A stretch of DNA of 64,000 bases. It comes from Hydractinia symbiolongicarpus. Taxonomy: Eukaryota; Cnidaria; Hydrozoa; Anthoathecata; Hydractiniidae. Below are positions 10,410 to 23,400 of this stretch, piece after piece. Location of the stretch: positions 24,470,001 to 24,534,000 of the forward strand of contig NC_079888.1 of NCBI RefSeq assembly GCF_029227915.1, written 5' to 3'. The notes under the pieces were generated by a model, which was given only the letters and a program-made list of their open reading frames with translations, was not told the origin of the DNA and ran no database searches. The position numbers and the translations under genes are program-made. The stretch's first letter is position 1, and every line of letters begins with the position of its first letter.

Positions 10410-13400
10410 AGCAAAAATGAAAACATTTTTAAAAACTACAAGTCTTATGCGTTTTAGTAGTGAAAAAATAATTTAAAAAATCGTTCTGGAAATGAGTTTA
10501 CTCACAGGGTACTTTCTTTGTATACATTCGACTATACGTGCCAAGCCCGCGATATACGGGAAATCGCGGGTTTTCGTTTGCCGGCGATTAAACTTCTTTT
10601 ATTCAGCGTCTCATCAAAAATGAAAACATCTTTGAAAACTACAAGTCTCATGCGTTTTAGTGGTGAAAAAATAATTTAAAAAATCGTTCGGGAAATGAGT
10701 TTACTCCCTGGGTACTTTCTTTGTATACTTTTGACTACACGGGCCGAGTCCGGGATTTAGGGAAATCGCAGGTTTTCGTTTGCCGGCGATTAAACTTCTT
10801 TTATTCACCGTCTCAGCAAAAATGAAAACATTTTTAAAAACTACAAGTCTTATGCGTTTTAGTAGTGAAAAAATAATTTAAAAAATCGTTCTGGAAATGA
10901 GTTTACTCACAGGGTACTTTCTTTGTATACATTCGACTATACGTGCCAAGCCCGCGATTTACGGGAAATCGCGGGTTTCCGTTTGCCGGCGATTAAACTT
11001 CTTTTATTCAGGGTCTCATCAAAAATGAAAACATCTTTGAAAACTACAAGTCTCATGCGTTTTAGTGATGAAAAAATAATTTAAAAAATCGTTCGGGAAA
11101 TGAGTTTACTCCCTGGGTACTTTCTTTGTATACTTTTGACTATACGGGCCAAGCCGGGATTTACGGGAAATCGCGGGTTTTCGTTTGCCGGCGATTAAAC
11201 TTCTTTTAATCAGCGTCTCATCAAAAATGAAAACATTTTTAAAAACTACAAGTCTTATGCGTTTTAGTGGTGAAAAAATAATTTAAAAAATCGTTCTGGA
11301 AATGAGTTTACTCCCTAGGTACTTTCTTTGTATACTTTTGACTAGACGGGCCGAGTCCGGGATTTAGGGAAATCGCAGGTTTTCGTTTGCCGGCGATTAA
11401 ACTGCTTTTATTCAGCGTCTAATCAAAAATGAAAACATTTTTGAAAACTACAAGTCTCATGCGTTTTAGTGGTGAAAAAATAATTTAAAAAATCGTTCGG
11501 GAAATGAGTTTACTCCCTGGGTACTTTCTTTGTATACTTTTGACTATACGGGCCGAGTCCGGATTTACGGGAAATCGCGGGTTTTCGTTTGCCGGCGATT
11601 AAACTTCTTTTATTCAGCGTCTCATCAAAAATGAAAACATTTTTAAAAACTACAAGTCTCATGCGTTTTAGTGGTGAAAAAATAATTTCAAAAATCGTTC
11701 TGGAAACGAGTTTACTCCCTGGGTACTTTCTTTGTATACTTTGAACTATACGGGCCAAGCCGGGATTTACGGGAAATCGCGGGTTTTCGTTTGCCGGCGA
11801 TTAAACTTCTTTTATTCACCGTCTCATCAAAAATGAAAACATTTTTAAAAACTACAAGTCTTATGCGTTTTAGTAGTGAAAAAATAATTTAAAAAATCGT
11901 TCTGGAAATGAGTTTACTCACAGGGTACTTTCTTTGTATACATTCGACTATACGTGCCAAGCCCGCGATATACGGGAAATCGCGGGTTTTCGTTTGCCGG
12001 CGATTAAACTTCTTTTATTCAGCGTCTCATCAAAAATGAAAACATCTTTGAAAACTACAAGTCTCATGCGTTTTAGTGGTGAAAAAATAATTTAAAAAAT
12101 CGTTCGGGAAATGAGTTTACTCCCTGGGTACTTTCTTTGTATACTTTTGACTATAAGGGCCAAGCCGGGATTTACGGGAAATCGCGGGTTTTCGTTTGCC
12201 GGCGATTAAACTTCTTTTATTCAGCGTCTCATCAAAAATGAAAACATTTTTAAAAACTACAAGTCTTATGCGTTTTAGTGGTGAAAAAATAATTTAAAAA
12301 ATCGTTCTGGAAATGAGTTTACTCACAGGGTACTTTCTTTGTATACATTCGACTATTCGGGCCAAGCCCGGGACTTACGGGAAATCGCGGGTTTTTGCTT
12401 TCCGGCGATTAAACTTCTTTCATTAAGCGTCTCATCAAAAATGAAAACATTTTTGAAAACTACAAGTCTCATGCGTTTTAGTGGTGAAAAAATAATTTAA
12501 AAAATCGTTCGGAAAATGAGTTTACTCACAGGGTACTTTCTTTGTATACATTCGACTATACGTGCCAAGCCCGGGATTTACGGGAAATCGCGGGTTTTCG
12601 TTTGCCGGCGATTAAACTGCTTTTATTCAGCGTCCCATCAAATATGAAAATATTTTTGAAAACTACAAGTCTCATGCGTTTAGTGGTAAAAAAATAATAT
12701 AAAAAATTGTTTGGGAAATGAGTTTACTCCCTGGGTACTTTCTTTGTATACTTTTGACTATACGGGCCAAGCCCGGGATTTACGGGAAATCGCGGGTTTT
12801 CGTTTGCCGGCGATTAAACTTCTTTTATTCAGCGTCTCAGCAAAAATGAAAACATTTTTAAAAACTACAAGACTTATGCGTTTTAGTGGTGAAAAAATAA
12901 TTTAAAAAATCGTTCTGGAAACGAGTTTACTCCCTAGGTACTTTCTTTGTATACTTTTGACTACACGGGCCGAGTCCGGGATTTAGGGAAATCGCAGGTT
13001 TTCGTTTGCCGGCGATTAAACTTCTTTTATTCACCGTCTCAGCAAAAATGAAAACATTTTTAAAAACTACAAGTCTTATGCGTTTTAGTAGTGAAAAAAT
13101 AATTTAAAAAATCGTTCTGGAAATGAGTTTACTCACAGGGTACTTTCTTTGTATACATTCGACTATACGTGCCAAGCCCGCGATTTACGGGAAATCGCGG
13201 TTTCCGTTTGCCGGCGATTAAACTTCTTTTATTCAGCGTCTCATCAAAAATGAAAACATCTTTGAAAACTACAAGTCTCATGCGTTTTAGTGGTGAAAAA
13301 ATAACTTAAAAAATCGTTCTGGAAATGAGTTTACTCCCTGGGTACTTTCTTTGTATACTTTTGACTATACGGGTCGAGTCCGGGATTTAGGGAAATCGTA

Positions 13401-14393
13401 GGTTTTCGTTTGCCGGCGATTAAACTGCTTTTATTCAGCGTCTCATCAAAAATGAAAACATTTTTGAAAACTACAAGTCTCATGCGTTTTAGTGGTGAAA
13501 AAATAATTTAAAAAATCGTTCGGAAAATGAGTTTACTCCCTGGGTACTTTCTTTGTATACTTTTGACTATATGGGCCAAGCCGGGATTTACGGGAAATCG
13601 CGGGTTTTCGTTTGCCGGCGATTAAACTTCTTTTATTCAGCGTCTCACCAAAAATGAAAATATTTTTAAAAACTACAAGTCTTATGCGTTTTAGTGGTGA
13701 AAAAATAATTTAAAAAATCGTTCTGGAAATGAATTTACTCACAGGGTACTTTCTTTGTATACATTCGACTATACGTGCCAAGCCCGGGATTTACGGGAAA
13801 TCGCGGGTTTTCGTTTGCCGGCGATTAAACTTCTTTTATTCAGCGTCCCATCAAATATGAAAATATTTTTGAAAACTACAAGTCTCATGCGTTTAGTGGT
13901 AAAAAAATAATATAAAAAATCGTTCGGGAAATGAGTTTACTCCCTGGGTACTTTCTTTGTATACTTTTGACTATACGGGCCAAGCCCGGGATTTACGGGA
14001 AATCGCGGGTTTTCGTTTGCCGGCAATTAAACTTCTTTTATTCAGCGTCTCAGCAAAAATGAAAACATTTTTAAAAACTACAAGACTTATGCGTTTTAGT
14101 GGTGAAAAAATAATTTAAAAAATCGTTCTGGAAACGAGTTTACTCCCTAGGTACTTTCTTTGTATACTTTTGACTACACGGGCCGAGTCCGGGATTTAGG
14201 GAAATCGCAGGTTTTCGTTTGCCGGCGATTAAACTTCTTTTATTCACCGTCTCAGCAAAAATGAAAACATTTTTAAAAACTACAAGTCTTATGCGTTTTA
14301 GTAGTGAAAAAATAATTTAAAAAATCGTTCTGGAAATGAGTTTACTCACAGGGTACTTTCTTTGTATACATTCGACTATACGTGCCAAGCCCG
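10410..14393 (+). repeat. 19-mer HOR I, copy 2 (3,844 bp plus overlap)
   Basis: It repeats copy 1 and runs on about 140 bp before diverging. At 10549 the sequence is CGCGATATACGG, whereas at 14393 it is CGCGATTTACGG. It contains the 7-mer unit and the 1.14-kb tail block (13254-14393). Junctions fall inside monomers with no foreign sequence, as expected of unequal homologous exchange. Confidence 0.88.
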
Positions 14394-14601
14394 CGATTTA
14401 CGGGAAATCGCGGGTTTCCGTTTGCCGGCGATTAAACTTCTTTTATTCAGTGTCTCATCAAAAATGAAAACATCTTTGAAAACTGCAAGTCTCATGCGTT
14501 TTAGTGAAGAAAAAATAATTTAAAAAATCGTTCGGGAAATGAGTTTACTCCCTGGGTACTTTCTTTGTATACTTTTGACTATACGGGCCAAGCCGGGATT
14601 T
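14394..14601 (+). repeat. Linker monomers with CAGTGTCTC and AACTGCAAG
   Basis: About one monomer similar to the unit at 10960 (GGGTTTCCG, ACATCTTTG) but with its own changes CAGTGTCTC, AACTGCAAG and GTGAAGAAAA. It follows the 19-mer tail block. Confidence 0.65.
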
Positions 14602-15340
14602 ACGGGAAATCGCGGGTTTTCGTTTGCCGGCGATTAAACTTCTTTTATTCAGCGTCTCATCAAAAATGAAAACATTTTTAAAAACTACAAGTCTTATGCG
14701 TTTTAGTGGTGAAAAAATAATTTAAAAAATCGTTCTGGAAATGAGTTTACTCACAGGGTACTTTCTTTGTATACATTCGACTATTCGGGCCAAGCCCGGG
14801 ACTTACGGGAAATCGCGGGTTTTCGTTTTCCGGCGATTAAACCTCTTTCATTAAGCGTCTCATCAAAAATGAAAACATTTTTGAAAACTAAAAGTCTCAT
14901 GCGTTTTAGTGGTAAAAAAAAAATTTAAAAAATCGTTCGGGAAATGAGTTTACTCCCTGGGTACTTTCTTTATATACATTCGACTATACGGGCCAAGCCC
15001 GGGATTTACGGGAAATCGCGGGTTTTCGTTTTCCGGCGATTAAACCTCTTTCATTAAGCGCCTCATCAAAAATTGAAACATTTTTGAAAACTACAAGTCT
15101 CATGCGTTTTAGGGGTAAAAAAAAATTTAAAAAATCGTTCGGGAAATGAGTTTACTCCCTGGGTACTTTCTTTGTATACATTCGACTGTACAGGCTAAGC
15201 CCCGGATTTACGGGAAAACGCGGGATTTCGTTTGCCGGCGATTAAACCTCTCTCATTAAGCGTCTCATCAAAAATGAAAACATTTTTGAAAACTACAAGT
15301 CTCATGCGTTTTAGTGGTGAAAAAATAATTTAAAAAATCG
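14602..15340 (+). repeat. 6-mer-offset block, copy 1 (offset 1,216 bp)
   Basis: It holds B/E-type monomers with CTATTCGGGCC plus GGGACTTACGGG, CTTTATATACATTCG, AAAATTGAAAC and GTTTTAGGGGT, then a type-D monomer with CTGTACAGGCTAAGCC. The same order occurs at 15818-16556. Differences include ATTCGACTATTC versus ATTCAACTATTC and ACTCCCTGGG versus ACTACCTGGG. Confidence 0.8.
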
Positions 15341-15817
15341 TTCGGAAAATGAGTTTACTCCCTGGGTACTTTCTTTGTATACTTTTGACTATACGGGCCA
15401 AGCCGGGATTTACGGGAAATCGCGGGTTTTCGTTTGCCGGCGATTAAACTTCTTTTATTCAGCGTCTCACCAAAAATGAAAACATTTTTAAAAACTACAA
15501 GTCTTATGCGTTTTAGTGGTGAAAAAATAATTTAAAAAATCGTTCTGGAAATGAATTTACTCACAGGGTACTTTCTTTGTATACATTCGACTATACGTGC
15601 CAAGCCCGGGATTTACGGGAAATCGCGGGTTTTCGTTTGCCGGCGATTAAACTGCTTTTATTCAGCGTCTCATCAAAAATGAAAACATTCTTGAAAACTA
15701 CAAGTCTCATGCGTTTTAGTGGTGAAAAAGTAATTTAAAAAATCGTTCGGGAAATGAGTTTACTCCCTGGGTACTTTCTTTGTATACTTTTGACTATACG
15801 GGCCAAGCCCGGGATTT
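15341..15817 (+). repeat. Short block matching 16760-17240 (offset ~1,419 bp)
   Basis: Type-F, type-B and A-like monomers with TCTCACCAAAAATG, GAATTTACTCACAGG and ACATTCTTGAAAAC recur in the same order at 16760-17240. They diverge where the later copy has CGCGGATTTTTG. Confidence 0.7.
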
Positions 15818-16556
15818 ACGGGAAATCGCGGGTTTTCGTTTGCCGGCGATTAAACTTCTTTTATTCAGCGTCTCATCAAAAATGAAAACATTTTTAAAAA
15901 CTACAAGTCTTATGCGTTTTAGTGGTGAAAAAATAATTTAAAAAATCGTTCTGGAAATGAGTTTACTCACAGGGTACTTTCTTTGTATACATTCAACTAT
16001 TCGGGCCAAGCCCGGGACTTACGGGAAATCGCGGGTTTTCGTTTTCCGGCGATTAAACCTCTTTCATTAAGCGTCTCATCAAAAATGAAAACATTTTTGA
16101 AAACTAAAAGTCTCATGCGTTTTAGTGGTAAAAAAAAAAATTAAAAAATCGTTCGGGAAATGAGTTTACTACCTGGGTACTTTCTTTATATACATTCGAC
16201 TATACGGGCCAAGCCCGGGATTTACGGGAAATCGCGGGTTTTCGTTTTCCGGCGATTAAACCTCTTTCATTAAGCGCCTCATCAAAAATTGAAACATTTT
16301 TGAAAACTACAAGTCTCATGCGTTTTAGGGGTAAAAAAAAATTTAAAAAATCGTTCGGGAAATGAGTTTACTCCCTGGGTACTTTCTTTGTATACATTCG
16401 ACTGTACAGGCTAAGCCCCGGATTTACGGGAAAACGCGGGATTTCGTTTGCCGGGGAATAAACCTCTCTCATTATGCGTCTCATCAAAAATGAAAACATT
16501 TTTGAAAACTACAAGTCTCATGCGTTTTAGTGGTGAAAAAATAATTTAAAAAATCG
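15818..16556 (+). repeat. 6-mer-offset block, copy 2 (offset 1,216 bp)
   Basis: Second copy of 14602-15340. Its own changes include GCCGGGGAATAAACC and ATTATGCGTCTC near 16455-16475. It ends where the second 19-mer HOR begins. Confidence 0.8.
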
Positions 16557-19500
16557 TTTTGGAAATGAGTTTACTCCCTGGGTACTTTCTTTGTATACTT
16601 TTGACTATACGGGCCGAGTCCGGGATTTACGGGAAATCGTAGGTTTTCGTTTGCCGGCGATTAAACTGCTTTTATTCAGCGTCTCATCAAAAATGAAAAC
16701 ATTTTTGAAAACTACAAGTCTCATGCGTTTTAGTGGTGAAAAAATAATTTAAAAAATCGTTCGGAAAATGAGTTTACTCCCTGGGTACTTTCTTTGTATA
16801 CTTTTGACTATACGGGCCAAGCCGGGATTTACGGGAAATCGCGGGTTTTCGTTTGCCGGCGATTAAACTTCTTTTATTCAGCGTCTCACCAAAAATGAAA
16901 ACATTTTTAAAAACTACAAGTCTTATGCGTTTTAGTGGTGAAAAAACAATTTAAAAAATCGTTCTGGAAATGAATTTACTCACAGGGTACTTTCTTTGTA
17001 TACATTCGACTATACGTGCCAAGCCCGGGATTTACGGGAAATCGCGGGTTTTCGTTTGCCGGCGATTAAACTGCTTTTATTCAGCGTCTCATCAAAAATG
17101 AAAACATTCTTGAAAACTACAAGTCTCATGCGTTTTAGTGGTGAAAAAGTAATTTAAAAAATCGTTCGGGAAATGAGTTTACTCCCTGGGTACTTTCTTT
17201 GTATACTTTTGACTATACGGGCCAAGCCCGGGATTTACGGGAAATCGCGGATTTTTGTTTGCCGGCGATTAAACTTCTTTTATTCAGCGTCCCATCAAAT
17301 ATGAAAATATTTTTGAAAACTACAAGTCTCATGCGTTTAGTGGTAAAAAAATAATATAAAAAATCGTTCGGGAAATGAGTTTACTCACAGGGTACTTTCT
17401 TTGTATACTTTTGACTATACGGGCCAAGCCCGGGATTTACGGGAAATCGCGGGTTTTCGTTTGCCGGCGATTAAACTTCTTTTATTCAGCGTCTCAGCAA
17501 AAATGAAAACGTTTTTAAAAACTACAAGTCTTATGCGTTTTAGTGGTGAAAAAATAATTTAAAAAATCGTTCTGGAAATGAGTTTACTCCCTGGGTACTT
17601 TCTTTGTATACTTTTGACTATACGGGCCAAGCCCGGGATTTACGGGAAATCGCGGGTTTTCGTTTGCCGGCGATTAAACTTCTTTTATTCAGCGTCTCAT
17701 CAAAAATGAAAACATTTTTAAAAACTACAAGTCTTATGCGTTTTAGTGGTGAAAAAATATTTTAAAAAATCGTTCTGGAAATGAGTTTACTCCCTGGGTA
17801 CTTTCTTTGTATACTTTTGACTATACGGGCCGAGTCCGGGATTTAGGGAAATCGTAGGTTTTCGTTTGCCGGCGATTAAACTGCTTTTATTCAGCGTCTC
17901 ATCAAAAATGCAATCATTTTTGAAAGCTACAAGTCTCATGCGTTTTAGTGGTGAAAAAATAATTTAAAAAATCGTTCGGGAAATGAGTTTACTCCCTGGG
18001 TACTTTCTTTGTATACTTTTGACTATACGGGCCAAGCCGGAATTTACGGGAAATCGCGGGTTTTCGTTTGCCGGCGATTAAACTTCTTTTATTCAGCGTC
18101 TCAGCAAAAATGAAAACGTTTTTAAAAACTACAAGTCTTATGCGTTTTAGTGGTGAAAAAATAATTTAAAAAATCGTTCTGGAAATGAGTTTACTCCCTG
18201 GGTACTTTCTTTGTATACTTTTGACTATACGGGCCAAGCCCGGGATTTACGGGAATTCGCGGGTTTTCGTTTGCCGGCGATTAAACTTCTTTTATTCAGC
18301 GTCTCATCAAAAATGAAAACATTTTTAAAAACTACAAGTCTTATGCGTTTTAGTGGTGAAAAAATATTTTAAAAAATCGTTCTGGAAATGAGTTTACTCC
18401 CTGGGTACTTTCTTTGTATACTTTTGACTATACGGGCCGAGTCCGGGATTTAGGGAAATCGTAGGTTTTCGTTTGCCGGCGATTAAACTGCTTTTATTCA
18501 GCGTCTCATCAAAAATGCAATCATTTTTGAAAGCTACAAGTCTCATGCGTTTTAGTGGTGAAAAAATAATTTAAAAAATCGTTCGGGAAATGAGTTTACT
18601 CCCTGGGTACTTTCTTTGTATACTTTTGACTATACGGGCCAAGCCGGGATTTACGGGAAATCGCGGGTTTTCGTTTGCCGGCGATTAAACTTCTTTTATT
18701 CAGCGTCTCATCAAAAATGAAAACATTTTTAAAAACTACAAGTCTCATGGGTTTAGTGGTGAAAAATTAATTTAAAAAATCGTTCTGGAAATGAGTTCAC
18801 TCACAGGGTACTTTCTTTGTATACATTCGACTATACGTGCCAAGCCCGTGATTTACGGGAAATCGCGGGTTTTCGTTTGCCGGCGATTAAACTTCTTTTA
18901 TTCAGCGTCTCATCAAAAATGAAAACATTTTTGAAAACTACAAGTCTCATGCGTTTTAGTGGTGAAAAAATAATTTAAAAAATCGTTCGGGAAATGAGTT
19001 TACTCCCTGGGTACTTTCTTTGTATACTTTTGACTATACGGGCCAAGCCGGGATTTACGGGAAATCGCGGGTTTTCGTTTGCCGGCGATTAAACTTCTTT
19101 TATTCAGCGTCTCATCAAAAATGAAAACATTTTTAAAAACTACAAGTCTTATGCGTTTTAGTGGTGAAAGAATGATTTAAAAAATCGTTCTGGAAATGAG
19201 TTTACTCACAGGGTACTTTCTTTGTATACATTCGACTATACGGGCCAAGCCCGGGATTTACGGGAAATCGCGGGTTTCGTTTTCCGGCGATTAAACCTCT
19301 TTCATTAAGCGTCTCATCAAAAATGAAAACATTTTTGAAAACTACAAGTCTCATGCGTTTTAGTGGTGAAAAAATAATATAAAAAATCGTTCGGGAAATG
19401 AGTTTACTCCCTGGGTACTTTCTTTGTATACTTTTGACTATGCGGGCCAAGCCCGGGATTTACGGGAAATCGCGGGTTTTCGTTTGCCGGCGATTAAACT

Positions 19501-20402
19501 TCTTTTATTCAGCGTCTCAGCAAAAATGAAAACATTTTTAAAAACTACAAGTCTTATGCATTTTAGTGGTGAAAAAATAATTTAAAAAATCGTTCTGGAA
19601 ATGAGTTTACTCCCTGGGTACTTTCTTTGTATACTTTTGACTATACGGGCCGAGTCCGGGATTTAGGGAAATCGCAGGTTTTCGTTTGCCGGCGATTCAA
19701 CTGCTTTTATTCAGCGTCTCCTCGAAAATAAAATCATTTTCGAAAACTACAAGTCTCAGGCGTTTTAGTGGTGAAAAAATAATTTAAAAAATCGTTCAGG
19801 TAATGAGTTTACTCCCTGGGTACTTTCTTTGTATACTTTTGACTATACGGGCCAACCGGGATTTACGGGAAATCGCGGGTTTTCGTTTGCCGGCGATTAA
19901 ACTTCTTTTATTCAGCGTCTCATCATAAATGAAAACATTTTTAAAAACTACAAGTCTCATGGGCTTTAGTGGTGAAAAAATAATTTAAAAAATCGTTCTG
20001 GAAATGAGTTTACTCACAGGGTACTTTCTTTGTATACATTCGACTATACGGGCCAAGCCCGGGATTTACGGGAAATCGCGGGTTTCGTTTTCCGGCGATT
20101 AAACCTCTTTCATTAAGCGTCTCATCAAAAATGAAAACATTTTTGAAAACTACAAGTCTCATGCGTTTTAGTGGTGAAAAAATAATATAAAAAATCGTTC
20201 GGGAAATGAGTTTACTCCCTGGGTACTTTCTTTGTATACTTTTGACTATGCGGGCCAAGCCCGGGATTTACGGGAAATCGCGGGTTTTCGTTTGCCGGCG
20301 ATTAAACTTCTTTTATTCAGCGTCTCAGCAAAAATGAAAACATTTTTAAAAACTACAAGTCTTATGCATTTTAGTGGTGAAAAAATAATTTAAAAAATCG
20401 TT
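16557..20402 (+). repeat. 19-mer HOR II, copy 1 (3,844 bp)
   Basis: About 19 monomers repeat at offset 3,844 bp (19202 to 23046, 20010 to 23854). Private marks retained include GGGAATTCGCGG, CCGGAATTTACGG, AATGCAATCATTTTTGAAAGC, GAAAGAATGATTT, CATGGGTTTAGTGG and TCTCCTCGAAAATAAAATC. I saw no difference at any place compared. Its monomer content differs from HOR I despite the identical period. It contains a 607-bp trimer duplication (17440-18653) and a 4-mer tandem (19170-20473). Confidence 0.88.
17440..18653 (+). repeat. 3-mer tandem duplication (607 bp x 2)
   Basis: CAGCAAAAATGAAAACG, AATATTTTAAAAAATCG and AATGCAATCATTTTTG recur at 607-bp spacing (CAATCA at 17911 and 18518). The two copies differ at the CGGGAAATCG/CGGGAATTCG site. 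It is repeated at about 21284-22497 by the 19-mer duplication. Confidence 0.8.
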
Positions 20403-20473
20403 CTGGAAATGAGTTTACTCCCTGGGTACTTTCTTTGTATACTTTTGACTATACGGGCCGAGTCCGGGATTTA
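19170..20473 (+). repeat. 4-mer tandem duplication, second copy cut (808 bp)
   Basis: The unit has ACTCACAGGG, GGGTTTCGTTTTCCGG, CTATGCGGGCC, CTTATGCATTTTAG and TCTCCTCGAAAATAAAATC. The second copy stops at about 20473, at the 19-mer junction. Confidence 0.8.
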
Positions 20474-23400
20474 CGGGAAATCGTAGGTTTTCGTTTGCCG
20501 GCGATTAAACTGCTTTTATTCAGCGTCTCATCAAAAATGAAAACATTTTTGAAAACTACAAGTCTCATGCGTTTTAGTGGTGAAAAAATAATTTAAAAAA
20601 TCGTTCGGAAAATGAGTTTACTCCCTGGGTACTTTCTTTGTATACTTTTGACTATACGGGCCAAGCCGGGATTTACGGGAAATCGCGGGTTTTCGTTTGC
20701 CGGCGATTAAACTTCTTTTATTCAGCGTCTCACCAAAAATGAAAACATTTTTAAAAACTACAAGTCTTATGCGTTTTAGTGGTGAAAAAACAATTTAAAA
20801 AATCGTTCTGGAAATGAATTTACTCACAGGGTACTTTCTTTGTATACATTCGACTATACGTGCCAAGCCCGGGATTTACGGGAAATCGCGGGTTTTCGTT
20901 TGCCGGCGATTAAACTGCTTTTATTCAGCGTCTCATCAAAAATGAAAACATTCTTGAAAACTACAAGTCTCATGCGTTTTAGTGGTGAAAAAGTAATTTA
21001 AAAAATCGTTCGGGAAATGAGTTTACTCCCTGGGTACTTTCTTTGTATACTTTTGACTATACGGGCCAAGCCCGGGATTTACGGGAAATCGCGGATTTTT
21101 GTTTGCCGGCGATTAAACTTCTTTTATTCAGCGTCCCATCAAATATGAAAATATTTTTGAAAACTACAAGTCTCATGCGTTTAGTGGTAAAAAAATAATA
21201 TAAAAAATCGTTCGGGAAATGAGTTTACTCACAGGGTACTTTCTTTGTATACTTTTGACTATACGGGCCAAGCCCGGGATTTACGGGAAATCGCGGGTTT
21301 TCGTTTGCCGGCGATTAAACTTCTTTTATTCAGCGTCTCAGCAAAAATGAAAACGTTTTTAAAAACTACAAGTCTTATGCGTTTTAGTGGTGAAAAAATA
21401 ATTTAAAAAATCGTTCTGGAAATGAGTTTACTCCCTGGGTACTTTCTTTGTATACTTTTGACTATACGGGCCAAGCCCGGGATTTACGGGAAATCGCGGG
21501 TTTTCGTTTGCCGGCGATTAAACTTCTTTTATTCAGCGTCTCATCAAAAATGAAAACATTTTTAAAAACTACAAGTCTTATGCGTTTTAGTGGTGAAAAA
21601 ATATTTTAAAAAATCGTTCTGGAAATGAGTTTACTCCCTGGGTACTTTCTTTGTATACTTTTGACTATACGGGCCGAGTCCGGGATTTAGGGAAATCGTA
21701 GGTTTTCGTTTGCCGGCGATTAAACTGCTTTTATTCAGCGTCTCATCAAAAATGCAATCATTTTTGAAAGCTACAAGTCTCATGCGTTTTAGTGGTGAAA
21801 AAATAATTTAAAAAATCGTTCGGGAAATGAGTTTACTCCCTGGGTACTTTCTTTGTATACTTTTGACTATACGGGCCAAGCCGGAATTTACGGGAAATCG
21901 CGGGTTTTCGTTTGCCGGCGATTAAACTTCTTTTATTCAGCGTCTCAGCAAAAATGAAAACGTTTTTAAAAACTACAAGTCTTATGCGTTTTAGTGGTGA
22001 AAAAATAATTTAAAAAATCGTTCTGGAAATGAGTTTACTCCCTGGGTACTTTCTTTGTATACTTTTGACTATACGGGCCAAGCCCGGGATTTACGGGAAT
22101 TCGCGGGTTTTCGTTTGCCGGCGATTAAACTTCTTTTATTCAGCGTCTCATCAAAAATGAAAACATTTTTAAAAACTACAAGTCTTATGCGTTTTAGTGG
22201 TGAAAAAATATTTTAAAAAATCGTTCTGGAAATGAGTTTACTCCCTGGGTACTTTCTTTGTATACTTTTGACTATACGGGCCGAGTCCGGGATTTAGGGA
22301 AATCGTAGGTTTTCGTTTGCCGGCGATTAAACTGCTTTTATTCAGCGTCTCATCAAAAATGCAATCATTTTTGAAAGCTACAAGTCTCATGCGTTTTAGT
22401 GGTGAAAAAATAATTTAAAAAATCGTTCGGGAAATGAGTTTACTCCCTGGGTACTTTCTTTGTATACTTTTGACTATACGGGCCAAGCCGGGATTTACGG
22501 GAAATCGCGGGTTTTCGTTTGCCGGCGATTAAACTTCTTTTATTCAGCGTCTCATCAAAAATGAAAACATTTTTAAAAACTACAAGTCTCATGGGTTTAG
22601 TGGTGAAAAATTAATTTAAAAAATCGTTCTGGAAATGAGTTCACTCACAGGGTACTTTCTTTGTATACATTCGACTATACGTGCCAAGCCCGTGATTTAC
22701 GGGAAATCGCGGGTTTTCGTTTGCCGGCGATTAAACTTCTTTTATTCAGCGTCTCATCAAAAATGAAAACATTTTTGAAAACTACAAGTCTCATGCGTTT
22801 TAGTGGTGAAAAAATAATTTAAAAAATCGTTCGGGAAATGAGTTTACTCCCTGGGTACTTTCTTTGTATACTTTTGACTATACGGGCCAAGCCGGGATTT
22901 ACGGGAAATCGCGGGTTTTCGTTTGCCGGCGATTAAACTTCTTTTATTCAGCGTCTCATCAAAAATGAAAACATTTTTAAAAACTACAAGTCTTATGCGT
23001 TTTAGTGGTGAAAGAATGATTTAAAAAATCGTTCTGGAAATGAGTTTACTCACAGGGTACTTTCTTTGTATACATTCGACTATACGGGCCAAGCCCGGGA
23101 TTTACGGGAAATCGCGGGTTTCGTTTTCCGGCGATTAAACCTCTTTCATTAAGCGTCTCATCAAAAATGAAAACATTTTTGAAAACTACAAGTCTCATGC
23201 GTTTTAGTGGTGAAAAAATAATATAAAAAATCGTTCGGGAAATGAGTTTACTCCCTGGGTACTTTCTTTGTATACTTTTGACTATGCGGGCCAAGCCCGG
23301 GATTTACGGGAAATCGCGGGTTTTCGTTTGCCGGCGATTAAACTTCTTTTATTCAGCGTCTCAGCAAAAATGAAAACATTTTTAAAAACTACAAGTCTTA